This document shows, piece after piece, positions 21,520 through 32,529 of a stretch of 64,000 nt of DNA. The stretch spans positions 1,054,001 to 1,118,000 of the forward strand of contig JBBELK010000052.1 in assembly GCA_037783545.1 (NCBI GenBank), given 5' to 3'. This stretch comes from Henricia sp. BOLD:AAB3569. Its lineage: Eukaryota; Echinodermata; Asteroidea; Spinulosida; Echinasteridae. Each line of letters opens with the position of its first letter. The stretch's first letter is position 1. The position numbers and the translations under genes were made by a program. The notes under the pieces were generated by a model, which searched no databases, was not told the DNA's origin, and worked only from the letters and a program-made list of their open reading frames with translations.

Positions 21520-22840
21520 ACAATTCTTGCGGTCACATGCCTAAACATGGTATTGTTTATTTGTATCAGAGAGCACAATAAATGTTAAAAATCAAAATAA
21601 TATGTGCATGAACTCGTCATATTTTAAAGATTTTTGTATGTTATGTTGAATATGTAATGCATGGGCCTACATGTATTACAAATGGATAATTATATGTAAA
21701 TTAACATTTCATACCTGATTGATTTTGTGTGATATTGTAAAAAACAAAATGGCTACGGCTAAGTGTGGATGAAATTTTGATAATACATTATAAATGCACC
21801 AACTCTCCAGTACTGTTTATAATTTTGTGCTTTGAAACCACCTAGCATGTGACATGAGACTGGATTTTTAAAATGCAGATGTACATGTATGTTTATATGA
21901 AGTCACAAGTTGTTATTTACCACCACAGGCCTTGAAACATGTACTTGCACTTCGATTGTATTGTTTGACATTGGCCAATTATATTTGCAGATGTGAACTT
22001 GCATATTGTGTGCTATAAATAGGATATTTGCTTCACACATGAAGCAACATGTTGGACTTATGAGTACAAAGGTTGTTGGCACATATGAAGCTCTGTTTGT
22101 TCAAAATGCAAATGATGTGCACTATTGCATGTGTACAAATGTGCTGCACATACATAAGATCAAGGGGAAGTGGCACAACCAGGAAGTGTTCTTACAACAG
22201 TACATACAGTATGTGTGGCTTCTTGCACTGGTTGCCACTTCTTGCATGCCATATATCCTTAGGAAATGAATCATCATGTATACTAATTGTTATTATCGGT
22301 ACTCCATTTTTGAATTTCCTTGTGTGTTACATGTTATTGCACAAAGCAACATTTTCTTGGTCATTGTATTACACTCATAATAAGAGCACCATTAATTGAC
22401 CAATCTCAAATTAGTGCCGACAGCCTCCCCTTGGATTCTGAGCCATTGTATCACGTCTTTTCATTTGCAAATTTTATCACAAAAGATAGCACTGAGACAC
22501 AGTTTTCGATGACATTTGGAAATTCCTCAACAGAATACTATCATGCCCCAAGTGTTTGTTTTTTATAAACTGGTACTGTACAAAAATCCTGTCACCAAGT
22601 GCTGGACTGTCCCTCAAGTTTTTGTGAACTCTGCAAATATTTCATGCAGTGGACTTTCAATAAAACCACTTGATCTTTTGAAATCTTAATGTACATGTAC
22701 TGTCTTTATTTTCAATTTGCATGAATGATTTGTTTCCCCAACTGCAAAACATAAATTACTAAATTTTCATGACCTATTTTTGGTGAATGTTACCTGGGAA
22801 ATGTTAGAACCTTTTGCTGCTAACCAATTTGTTTTTTACA
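21520..22840. other. Intergenic, AT-rich, nothing recognised
   Basis: Many ACATGTA words and chance frames. No repeat ends, tRNA or homologous protein was seen. Confidence 0.45.
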
Positions 22841-22841
22841 C

Positions 22842-22962
22842 TTAAAGGCAGAGGCTCGTGATGTCAAATTCGTGCCACGAAATACGCAGCTCCATGCCTT
22901 TGCTATGAAGCTGGCCCGAGCTGCGTATTTCGTGGCACGAATTGACGAGCCTCTGCCTTTAA
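22842..22962. mobile_element. Palindromic MITE family P, copy 2
   Basis: TTAA ends, AAAGGCAGAGGCTCGT start and ACGAGCCTCTGCCTTT end, central CAGCTCCATGCCTTTGC loop. Its inner arms are shorter than in other copies. Confidence 0.88.
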
Positions 22963-22969
22963 TGACATC

Positions 22970-24440
22970 AAGGTCAGGTGTACATGTACATGTAATAAGG
23001 TTTCCCTGGATAATTGTTTTAACTTAAAAAAAAAAGAAGATATATGGATGACATGATATTGTGTGTCTCTGTGTAAAAATATATAATATATTGGTGAGTT
23101 TCTTTTTCAAAAGAGCAGACAGTTTCATATTGATTTCATTTGGGAAAATAGTGTTTGTTTGTACATGAAGCAGTGCACATGTATAGTAGGCCTTTATGTA
23201 TTATTTTGTTGTGGAGTGGTTGGGTGAAGGTTGCATGTTGGTGGCTGTTGCACAACTCTTTCCAAGAATTGACTTTTGGCATTTCGTTTGCTGTAAATAG
23301 TCTAGACCTATTGCATCATGGTTGGTCATGTCAATTTTCATTGCCTTGAGTCTGACAATGTATACACATATTTTTAATAGCAAAGGAACAATAAAGGTTC
23401 GTATATCCAATTTAGGTTTTTTCCAGTTCTCTATAATACATGTATGTCACTACTCTAAACAATGCTTTCTAAAGTTTAAAGTGCTTACTGTACATGTATT
23501 TCGCAGAATGTTAAAAACAAATTCTGTTTTGAATATAATAATGCTGACTGCAACTTTGCACTATTCAGTTGATATCTTGTGTGTACATTTTGGTCACGCA
23601 AGCAGGTCAAATATTTATTCTTTTGATTATGATCAACAATGCAGTAAACTGTGTACATGTTGACTTATTATCTTCAACTGGAAACATGTTTGTGCTTGAA
23701 AAATTTTCCAGGGAATGTTGATGACACTGAACTTAGGAGCTAGGAATGCAAGGTTAAATTTTTGGTACAAAATGGCTTTTGGGCAATTGTGCTGGGTCAT
23801 TTCATGAAGATATAGCTGATGAATATTGGGCTTCAAAAATTTACCCTTAGCAAAGTAACGAACACAATATCTGGCATAGTGCCTGATCATGCATTGAGAT
23901 GAAACAACCAAACCTGGGATGAGAGAAAAAAAGTCCCTTGCGATTTTTCTCTCATCCCTAGTTTGGTACATGTACACTCAGCACATATTATGACCTTGTA
24001 GATTGAACGCCACAATTGATTTTACCCCAAACACCACTGTAGTCTGGGGTTAGGGTACTGTACAGTGTAAGCTCACTGTACCCAATTTGGCAGAAATATT
24101 AAAGTGGGATTCTAATAAAGCTATATACTATTTCACCTTTCTGCGTGTCGTGCCTTCTTTATGTGTTTGTCGATTTATTTCTTCTCAGTTTTTAATTTGT
24201 CCACGCCGAAAAAGAGAGAAAAAAATACTTTTTTCCAAACCCCCTTTTCGCTTATCTGAGAAAACAAAAGGTCACGGCCTTCTCAGCACAGTTCTCGCGT
24301 GACGTCATCTTTGGGAGACGATCTGACTGGTCTGGTACCTGACCTCACAAACTTACGTGAACACAAAACTAGTACAGCGCGTGCAGTTGGACCGTGTATA
24401 GTTTACGTACAGTAGTTGATACAAAAAGCACGCGTGCATC
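22970..24440. other. Intergenic, no supported gene
   Basis: AT-rich. At 23909-23957 a small hairpin made of GGGATGAGAGAAAAA and TTTTTCTCTCATCCC matches the tail word of the tRNA-Lys-like SINEs at 36869 and 54056, so this is probably two opposed SINE tails. Confidence 0.4.
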
Positions 24441-24528
24441 AAAGCATCATCATGGCCGAATCAGACGTGTTTTCGGAAGGTTCTTGGGAAGATTTTAGTG
24501 TAGATTAACTTGTATCAAACTACCTGTA

Positions 24529-24762
24529 TAGACCATATCAAATAGCCACCATTTCGTGGGGCAGTTCCATTGTTCAACAGTTTAAAGGCAGAGGCTCGAG
24601 CGAGGCCAAATTCGTGCCACGAAATATGCAGCTCCATAGCAAACGCATGAAGCTGCGTATTTCGTGGCACAAATTTGGCCTCGCGCACGCATTGATGAGC
24701 CTGTGCCTTAAATTAACAAAAGGTGCCTCACGAAATGGCGGCTATTCGATACGGTCTATATA
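24529..24762. mobile_element. MITE with TATAGACC TIRs, carrying a nested family P copy
   Basis: The left end TATAGACCATATCAAATAGCC with CACCATTTCGTG is inverted at the right as CACGAAATGGCGGCTATT then CGATACGGTCTATA. The inside is almost wholly the family P palindrome at 24582-24712, so the host element was very short before the insertion. Confidence 0.72.
24582..24712. mobile_element. Palindromic MITE family P, copy 3 (nested)
   Basis: TTAA on both sides, AAAGGCAGAGGCTCGAGCGA start, central AGCTCCATAGCAAACGCATG loop, and GCGTATTTCGTGGCAC in the arm. Confidence 0.88.
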
Positions 24763-26670
24763 CACATTTTGAAAAAGCACTTGAATAATACATGTACATG
24801 ACAAAAGTGATGTCGATTATAGCTTATTAGACATTTATTTCTTTTTTAATATACTTCATACATATATATATATATACACACACAGCACTGTAGCAAATGT
24901 TTCAATTTGTATTACACTCTATTAAAGCAGTTTCCAACAAACTTTGTAAAAAACATGACCAAAATGAGAATTTTTGTTTACTTTACCACATGGAAGTAAC
25001 ACTGGCTGCATCCTGATATTACATGCGAGTCTACATGTATGTAAGGTAATCAACCTGCCTACCCAGTGTTTTCCACTGATTCGTGTGTATTTGTAAAGGT
25101 AGAGTACATGATTGGTAAACTGTTACAACTGGCGTTATTTTCACTCGCGATTAAAAGCATATGTTGATAAAACTGCCGTGTAGAAATTCCAGCCACATAG
25201 AGCCAGTAATACTTCAGAAAACTTGAAAAATCTAGTAATGGCTTTTGTGAATGGTAAAAAGTCTTTTGCAAAAGACTTTTTAGAAAACCACCTTCAGTTG
25301 GGGGTTTGGTCACTTTTTTCGTGCCTCAGGGTGGGGATTTTTCCCCATTGAAATACATGTTGAAATACATGTTTTGCACCCGAGGGTGGGGATTTTTGTC
25401 ACTTAAATTGTGCCCCATGGGTGGGGATTTTGTCACGCGAAAAGTGACAATCCCCACCCCTTAGGTAGGGGGAGGGGTGGGGGAAACAATTGATAGGTGC
25501 ATTATCTTCGAGCCCTGAAAATACAATTTTGGACAGAAATAAATTCATGTGGTGTTTGGTACCATTGTTATTAACTTTTTTTTTCTTTTTCGGTTTTTGT
25601 TAAACTCGTGAAAAAAAAATTGGGGTCACTGCAAATAATGTACTCTACCTTAATAACCAACAGCCAATGAATTTGGACATGGCCTATAATCGTGGTAGAA
25701 TCATGTACGTGTACCTCATGTTTTTTGCATGAGGTACTGTTTGGCTTAATTGCTTCCATAACATTGGCAGCCCTAAGTTTGATTAATATATCGTGCAAAT
25801 TTGGCATTATCAGCATAGCCACAAAAGTGATGTGTGCAACCGATACTGTGTACTACATGAAAGTTATTACTTAGCTACGTGTGTGTATTGTTAAAAGGCT
25901 GGACAAAAAAATATAAGGCAGATATTAAAGAAGTGGGAATCTTTTTAAATGCTTAATTGACCTAATACATGAAGGCAGTCAGTGAAATCTTTTGATTTAA
26001 AGATGCATTTGACTAAAGTAGAGTATGATATTACAATAAGCAGGCCTATACAGATAAAAAAAAACACTTTGGCCACTAAAAAGGGCAAAAGAATTCAAAA
26101 AAGTTGTGTCATATGCTGGACATAAAAGCCACACTGCATGTGATTTAACTACAAATCGGGAATTTTACGTCGTCGCTCTTTCATTTCTGCATTTTTAAAA
26201 ACAATTTCCTTTTGTAACAACCAAAGAAATACTTTTGATTTTTTCCCTTAGTTGTGTTCAAAAAAATTTACACAAGTAATTTTTGCATGACTTTTTACCT
26301 TTTATTCCAACCGTTTGCCTGACCGCTTCCCATCATAATTTGGGAACAAAAACAATGGTCACACTGCACACTGTGCCCTTGTGCCATGGCTTACATAAAA
26401 GATATTTTTTTTAGGATTCACCTGAATATTTTGGGTCATTTACATGTAGCAAAATTTATTATGCTACACATCACCACGGGAATTTTGAGAGGTGATGAAC
26501 GTCTTCAGAAAAATGTCGTCTGAATTATTTGGCAAATTTACAAACCTTTACATACTGTACGTAGGTGTACAAATTATCAATATGGGGGTCCTGAAAATGC
26601 ACCACCAGGGAACCGGATTAACCCCAACTTCCTAGAGTGTATGTAAAATCATATTGAATTTGGAGTGTTA
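24715..26670. other. Intergenic, simple repeats only
   Basis: A short (TA)n(CA)n microsatellite at about 24858-24884 and repeated GGGTGGGGATTTTTG words at about 25320-25480, the last inverted (AATCCCCACCCC). No gene is supported. Confidence 0.45.
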
Positions 26671-26673
26671 GGG

Positions 26674-26813
26674 TTAAAGGCACAGGCTCGTCAGCAATGC
26701 GCGCCCGCCACATGTGAGCCACGCAATACGCAGCTCCATAGCAAAGGCATGGAGCTGCGTGTTTCGAGCACGAATTTGGCGGGCGCGCATTGCTGACGAG
26801 CCTGTGCCTTTAA
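26674..26813. mobile_element. Palindromic MITE family P, copy 4
   Basis: TTAA-bounded 140-bp palindrome: AAAGGCACAGGCTCGTCAGC start and GCTGACGAGCCTGTGCCTTT end. Confidence 0.9.
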
Positions 26814-26819
26814 CTTACA

Positions 26820-28310
26820 ATGTATTGGCTCTATTATGACTTGCCTTAATTGTGCTGCATGGCCTTGAACAGACTTTTTCAGTACATGTTTATAACAATG
26901 ACCTAAATACCAAATCATCCTCTACAAGACTGCAAATGCTTTTTAGTACAATTAATACAGAATACCCCAAGTATGTATGATACACATACATGTATAAGCA
27001 ACATGTACAAGTAGCATTATGTACAGTTACTGTGGCATTATTTACATTATGCAACACTTCAGCTTTAGAAGGATAATACCACAGCAAATCCTACAGTTAT
27101 CACAACATATCTAGACTTTGCATTGAAAAATACAATATTGCACTTTGTGTACTGTCATGACTGTGTAGCGTGCACTCAGCTCATAATCCCATGCCAGAGC
27201 AATGTTTCCATTGGTCATTTTATAATGTACAATGTTGGTGTGGTTTAATTAAAACATTAAGTCCAATTGATGTCCATGTTGAGTGATTAGTTGTGATGTA
27301 AACCTGACATGCCACAACTCAACTAGTTTTAAAGGATGGACGTCCACAAGCTATTTAACCACAGAGTCACGGTAAATATGCATGAGTGTTATGCAAGAAA
27401 TTGTCCAATTAGATGGGAAATGTTACTGCAGGTCATGTGGTAACTTTCCACATGTGTACTTTGATGCACAGCAGCCCATAATGATAATTAAAAAAATGTT
27501 CCCTGTGAAATTTAGTCACCATCAAGACTAAGCTTAATCATGACAATAAAAGTTTACCTAAAATTAAGTCCAATATGAGCCCCCTACCCATGTTGAAATG
27601 TACAGGGGCCTGTAGGATCCATGTGGAACTGTAGGACCGCAGCAAGTCTTCAAAGTTGCTTTTGTCTACTGGTAATGGTATAAATTTAACCTGATGATCA
27701 TGAACAGTACACTGTGGTTGCTCTACACCACCATAACTCAACCCATTTCCTGGGCAGGGCTACGGAAGTGTTTGTTTAGTCAGGGTTGAAATATGAAAAC
27801 GTTACTAATAGCAAATAAATTTTATTTAAAGAAAATTAAAAAGGCTTGGAATTTTGGATCAGTTCAATTTCCGTAAACTGCCTTCACACGCCTTTTCATG
27901 ACGGGCTTTCTAATTGATAATCGATTATTTGCTCATAGGCGTAGCAAGCTCTCAACAAGTTTGGGGGGCGGGGTGAGGGGGGAGGACCTACGGCTAGCGC
28001 CCTCATGCAACAGCTTGTATGGACATACTGTACATACATGTATAATGTAATAGCATTGTCATGGCGTTTTATCACCGGTGTTATATTAGTTTCATTAACT
28101 TTTTTATTTTTTGCCGACAGTACGGTCATGATTTTACCGACAAAATATGAATTACATCCATATATGGGAGGCAAAAAAGTGGGGGAAAAATTTTTGACAT
28201 TTTTGCCCCCCAATTTTAAAAGTGGGGGGGGGGGGGAGATGCTCCCCTGTCTTCTACGCCTATGTTGATGCATTGATTTCAAATATTCTGTTAACAGTAA
28301 TGGCATTTTC
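26820..28310. other. Intergenic, no supported gene
   Basis: AT-rich with ACATGTA words. A G-run at 28217-28236 follows CCCCCCAATTTTAAAAGTGG. It matches nothing else in the window that I can identify. Confidence 0.4.
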
Positions 28311-28315
28311 ACCAA

Positions 28316-28456
28316 TTAAAGGCACAGGCTCGTCAGCAATGCGCGCGCGCCAAAATCGTGCCACAAAATACGCAGCTCCATGCCTTTGCTATGGAGCTGC
28401 ATATTTCGTGGCACGAATTTGGCGCGCGCGCATTGCTGACGAGCCTGTGCCTTTAA
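28316..28456. mobile_element. Palindromic MITE family P, copy 5 (best preserved)
   Basis: TTAA-bounded 141-bp palindrome with both arms almost perfect: AAAGGCACAGGCTCGTCAGC, then GCGCGCGCGCC, then CACAAAATACGCAGCTCCAT, a CCTTTGCT loop and the inverse. Confidence 0.93.
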
Positions 28457-29072
28457 AACAATGTGAAAGATCAAATAAATGCGTTGATAAACAAGGCATT
28501 TTTATATACACACGAAAATTAAGTCAGCTGCACTGTGGGTAGACCTATATTAACCCTACATAGCAGGCCTGTAACTACAGCTCTGCTTGTACAATGTAGG
28601 GCTGGGGACCTTGCATGTAAGTTGCATTTTAATTTTTAGCATTTAGCCATTTGTTCATAAAATGTATACAAAAAAAAAATTATACCATCCCCAGCATGAT
28701 AAATAACACCAAGCTTCAGCATCTAACCTTTGCACTATGACGCCCCAAATTATTCACTTTCGAATGGAGGTGCACTTAGAAAGTCCACATCCTATGCTGT
28801 TGTTGCTACGTGGTGCACGCCAATGCCTAGTAACTAAGTGGTTGCTTTATGCCATTCTCTCCCGAGTATTGATTCACACCTGCCGCATGCATGCACCCGG
28901 TCACATTACATAGCAACAAAAATTTATGTCTGGTCATCTGGATGTATACAAAGTGTGCATGTGAAAGAAAAATACGTAAATGTACGTCAGCACATCAATC
29001 TCTATTCATCTGAAACATGCAAAATGCTGATTTCTCGAGTATTCTTGCTTGGCACTGTCATAATTCTTAAAA

Positions 29073-29228
29073 TTAAAGGCACAGGCTCGTCAGCAATGCG
29101 CGCGCGCCAAATTCAAGCCACGAAATACGCAGGTCCATAGCAAAGGCATGGAGCTGCGAATTCCGTGGCATGGATTTGGCACGCACGGATTTGGAACGCG
29201 CGCATTGCTGACGAGCCTGCGCCTTTAA
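29073..29228. mobile_element. Palindromic MITE family P, copy 6
   Basis: TTAA-bounded, 156 bp. The right arm carries a short internal duplication (TGGATTTGGCACGCACGGAT), which makes it longer than its sisters. Confidence 0.9.
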
Positions 29229-29267
29229 GGAAAGCTGTGTAGCACTGTAGTACTTCTAGATACTGAA

Positions 29268-29468
29268 AGTATAGGCTTGTTTTTTTACTGAAATTATATG
29301 ATTAAAAAGCCTATAATTTCAGTAGAACCATTTTTTGTTTCCTATTAAAAACATGGTCACATGTCCGATAGGAAACAAAATGGTTCTACTGAAAGTATAG
29401 GCTTTTTAATTATATACATGTAGGCCTAATTTCAGTACAAAAAAAACCATCCTATACTTTCAGTATCT
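29268..29468. repeat. Compound foldback (ATACTGAAAGTATAGG)
   Basis: The outer arms TACTGAAAGTATAGG and CCTATACTTTCAGTA enclose a second inverted pair built from TTTCAGTAGAACCATTTT, GTTTCCTATT and ATAGGAAACAAAATGGTTC. It ends 161 bp from the 3' stop codon of the Mcl-1-like gene. Confidence 0.72.
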
Positions 29469-29628
29469 GGAAATAGCACTGTAGCATCATGGAGGTAGGA
29501 AAAGAAGTGTAATTACGAAATACAAATTTCAAATGGTGCTCAACTACTTAGTGCGCACCGTTTCAAATGTGTTCTTTCATTGCTAAAACTCTTGGTACGG
29601 TATGTTGAGCATTCCTTCTTGGTTTTAT

Positions 29629-31031
29629 CTACTTGGTGAGAAATCGCAGGGCAGCGAGTCCTCCCAGAACAGCTCCTGTAACCAGCAATGAATTGAACGT
29701 TGCCGTTTCCTTCCAATCTTTAGCTTTGAAGCTCTCATTGAAGTTATCCTGCAAGAAACAAATCAGAACAGTTCAAGGAAAATGAACCAGGAAATCAATT
29801 TCTGTCCCGGCCCAATAAGTCTACCGAATGCTACGTGGAGTTGAACCAAGAGTTGCGGGGTAATTCTGCAATTGTGCTAAATTTTATTGCGGGAAATTGC
29901 GGAGCTAAGAGAATTTAGGACAGGTTGCAGATGCATCGTCACAACTTTCATAAGACATACTTATGAAGTATTAAGTACCTACTCGCCTACCGGGGGTACC
30001 CACCGTTTAAAACTGTTTAAACAATTTTCAAATCATGCTGGTCGAATTCCCCTCCCGGTCGAATACGGTACATCGTATGAATTTCTCATTGTACAGCCAC
30101 GTCGTTTACACAAATCTTGATCTTATTAACCTTGATAAATAATTGATCAGCTCCAAACAGGAACATTTTATTTATTTATTTACCACATCCAACAGCGGAG
30201 AACCGCCAATTACAGGAATGGAAGCAAGTGTGGTCGAGTGCCTTGCTCAAGGGCACAGGTGCCACAACCCGTCGCGGCCCGGAATCGAACCTACATTCTA
30301 GTACTAGCACAGAAACTTAAGTTCGACGCACTAGACCGCTCGGCCATAACACCCCACAAAACATCACTCAGTACATGCACATCATGTAACAAAATGAACA
30401 AAGATTAACACGATTAATTAACATTTTGTTTATTTATTTGTTTATCATTATTAATAAATTGATCTTTATTTTATTTTTAACCTACCCAACCACCTTGCTT
30501 TATGATCCATGGCGTTAACCTTTCTGCAACATAATCTCCACAGACCTCCACAACTTCATCGATGTATTCGGAGTTGCCGTTTTCCTGACAATACTTTGCT
30601 AGTCGAGCGGCGAACACGTAAACCATGACAACTCGACCCCAATTTACCGCCCCTTCCTCGAACATGGCATTCAGGCTGATATTGAAAAGCTCTCTTCCGG
30701 CGCCATGTTTCTTTGGGTTGTACTGAAGATTGTTCACTAGTCCGTTTAAAGTGATGGCATATCTGTCTTCAACCTCACGACCTACCCTCCTCAGTGTCTC
30801 GGTGTATTTGCAAGGTGGCCGCCCGGCATTTGATTCCAGTTTGAAGTTGATAAAATCCTCACCGAGCCTTTTGCAGATTATTTTACATTCAGCTTCCTTG
30901 CTGGACGAGAGAGAATTACCGTTCAGTTCTGTTGGGCTGGGTGGCGAATTCTTGGAGTCACTGCTGGTATAAAACAGCTTCGAAATACTGTTTTTCTGCG
31001 GAGAAACACCGCCAAGGATACTTTCAGACAT
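29629..31031 (-). CDS. Bcl-2 family protein, Mcl-1-like (two exons, complete)
   Basis: Exons 31031-30486 (182 codons) and 29748-29629 (39 codons plus stop) join in phase 0 with donor GTAGGT and acceptor TTGCAG, giving 221 residues. A Ser-rich N-terminus is followed by a BH4-like helix (CKRLGEDFINFKLE), BH3 ETLRRVGREVEDRY at about residues 79-92, BH1 EGAVNWGRVVMVYVFAARLA, and BH2 WIIKQGGW|DNF split exactly by the intron. A hydrophobic C-terminal anchor follows (SLLVTGAVLGGLAALRFLTK). NWGR, GGW and the ETLRRVG stretch point to Mcl-1 rather than Bax or Bak. Such proteins sit on the outer mitochondrial membrane and bind BH3 helices to restrain Bax/Bak. The usual BH3 Asp after Gly is Arg here. The intron holds an antisense SINE. 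Subfamily assignment is inference. Confidence 0.92.
30162..30354 (-). mobile_element. Class II tRNA-derived SINE (-) in the Mcl-1-like intron
   Basis: On the minus strand a tRNA-like head (GGCCGAGCGGTCTAGTGCGT, B box GGTTCGATTCCGG), then the body CTTGAGCAAGGCACTCGACC and an (AAAT)n tail. Same family as 18954-19316. Confidence 0.82.
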
Positions 31032-31576
31032 GGCTGTTTATCTTGGAAGCTATTTGCTGCGGTTTAAATTCGGTAAAAGGAAAAATATGTGTTTTTTAAC
31101 GCAATTTTCTCCACCCGCCTGCGTCTATCGCCTCAAATTTGTACAAACGACGACCCCAAGTGCGCGATATCAGCTACAGAAAATGCACCTCAACAGCGCG
31201 TTCTTTCGTCTCGGGATTACTCGTTGAAGTCACGAAATGTACCGAAGCATAATCGGCCATTCGAGAAATACCACGAAAGGTTATTTTTAGAATGACGCGC
31301 GACGACGTCGCTGGCGCTTTACGTCACATGACTTCCAAGAATTGTTTTTAGGTTATTCCATTATATCAGTAGGGTTGACGTTGTGACAGGGCAGTACCCT
31401 TTTATATTGAAATATAAAAGGTATAAGATTGTACGTTTCTGTTACATTTATTTTCAAAACTAGCATGAAAAGTCTGCTCATAAATTAATGTTTGTTGTCA
31501 TCTGGCAAACCTAATATTTTTTTATCTCCTCAATTTTCAAAGTGGAAGGACTGTCCGATTAGTGCGAAACCCGTCG

Positions 31577-32262
31577 TCAGTCTGGTCAACTCGACCGTTT
31601 ACCAACTCGACTCGAACCAACTCGACCGTCGTATAGTATTACCAACTCGACCGTTGTATACCAACTCGACCGTTGTGCGTTCAACCGGAGAAGTCAACTC
31701 GACCGTTGTACCAACTCGACCGTTCTCCAACTTGACCGGTTGCGTTCAACGGGAAAGGTTCGTGGCGGTATGCGAAAGCGAAGGCGAATCATGAGCAAAA
31801 CTGACATAAACATTTCCCTGCGAAAATTTTGCAAATTCGTAGCGCGAAAATGTCGCAGTCAACCGGCTTTGCACGGGTGACCGGCGCCGGCCCAGCCCGT
31901 GATTCAGCCCATCGTCCGCCCGGCACACGCAGTATATGATATGATGTGCATGACGCAAGCCACATACCCGATCAACTGAGAACGAATATTTGAGACACCC
32001 CGCCAAGACCAGGAAAACGCATATGGATTTTTATGGGTTTTTTAAACGTGGTATACATTTGACAAAGCTGAAATTTCTTCGGATGAGTTTGTTGATGTCT
32101 TTCTTTTGATTTATAATGGTTTTATTCGCAGAATCGTTCAAAAACAGATCATCCTCAGGCCTTTAAGTCAACGGACGAGTTGGTACACCGGTCGAGTTGG
32201 TAGAACGGTCGAGTTGGTAATAACGTTCGAGTCGAGTTGGCAAACGGGGCGGTCGAGATTAT
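31577..32262. repeat. Inverted arrays of an ACTCGACCG minisatellite
   Basis: 31577-31745 has seven or more ACCAACTCGACCGTTGT-like units. 32166-32262 has the reverse complement (GTCGAGTTGGTA units). Between them lies a TTAA-element fragment (31916-32166). This arrangement of opposed arrays resembles foldback transposons whose arms are built of short tandem units. Confidence 0.68.
31916..32166. mobile_element. TTAAAGGCCC family, 3' half only
   Basis: From CACACGCAGTATATGATATG to CAGGCCTTTAA, it matches the right half of 2619-3148. The left half is missing. Confidence 0.75.
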
Positions 32263-32529
32263 GTTTGCGATAACGCAATCGTAATCTACGCAGCGTGTTG
32301 TGTCATGAATTGTTGAATGCACGCACATGCTATTGCCACGCATCAGCGGACGGAGAGAAGACGGGAATCCGGTGAGAAACGCCACCAGAAGTTACATGTA
32401 CGCGTATTTGTTCACCATCACCAATCTACCTCAACACTGGGCCAACATCATCCGTACAGCGGGCATAAATCCATGTAATCCATGTAAATACCGTAGGCCT
32501 ACACGTACGTTTGCCACCCTATTCATCGA

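Noticed and set aside
24451-24507. 18-codon frame MAESDVFSEGSWEDFSVD in good start context
   Set aside because: It looks like an acidic N-terminus but stops at once, with no donor site and no downstream exon.
27896-28315. 139-codon minus-strand frame
   Set aside because: It crosses a G/C homopolymer run and has no domain, splice context or related copy.
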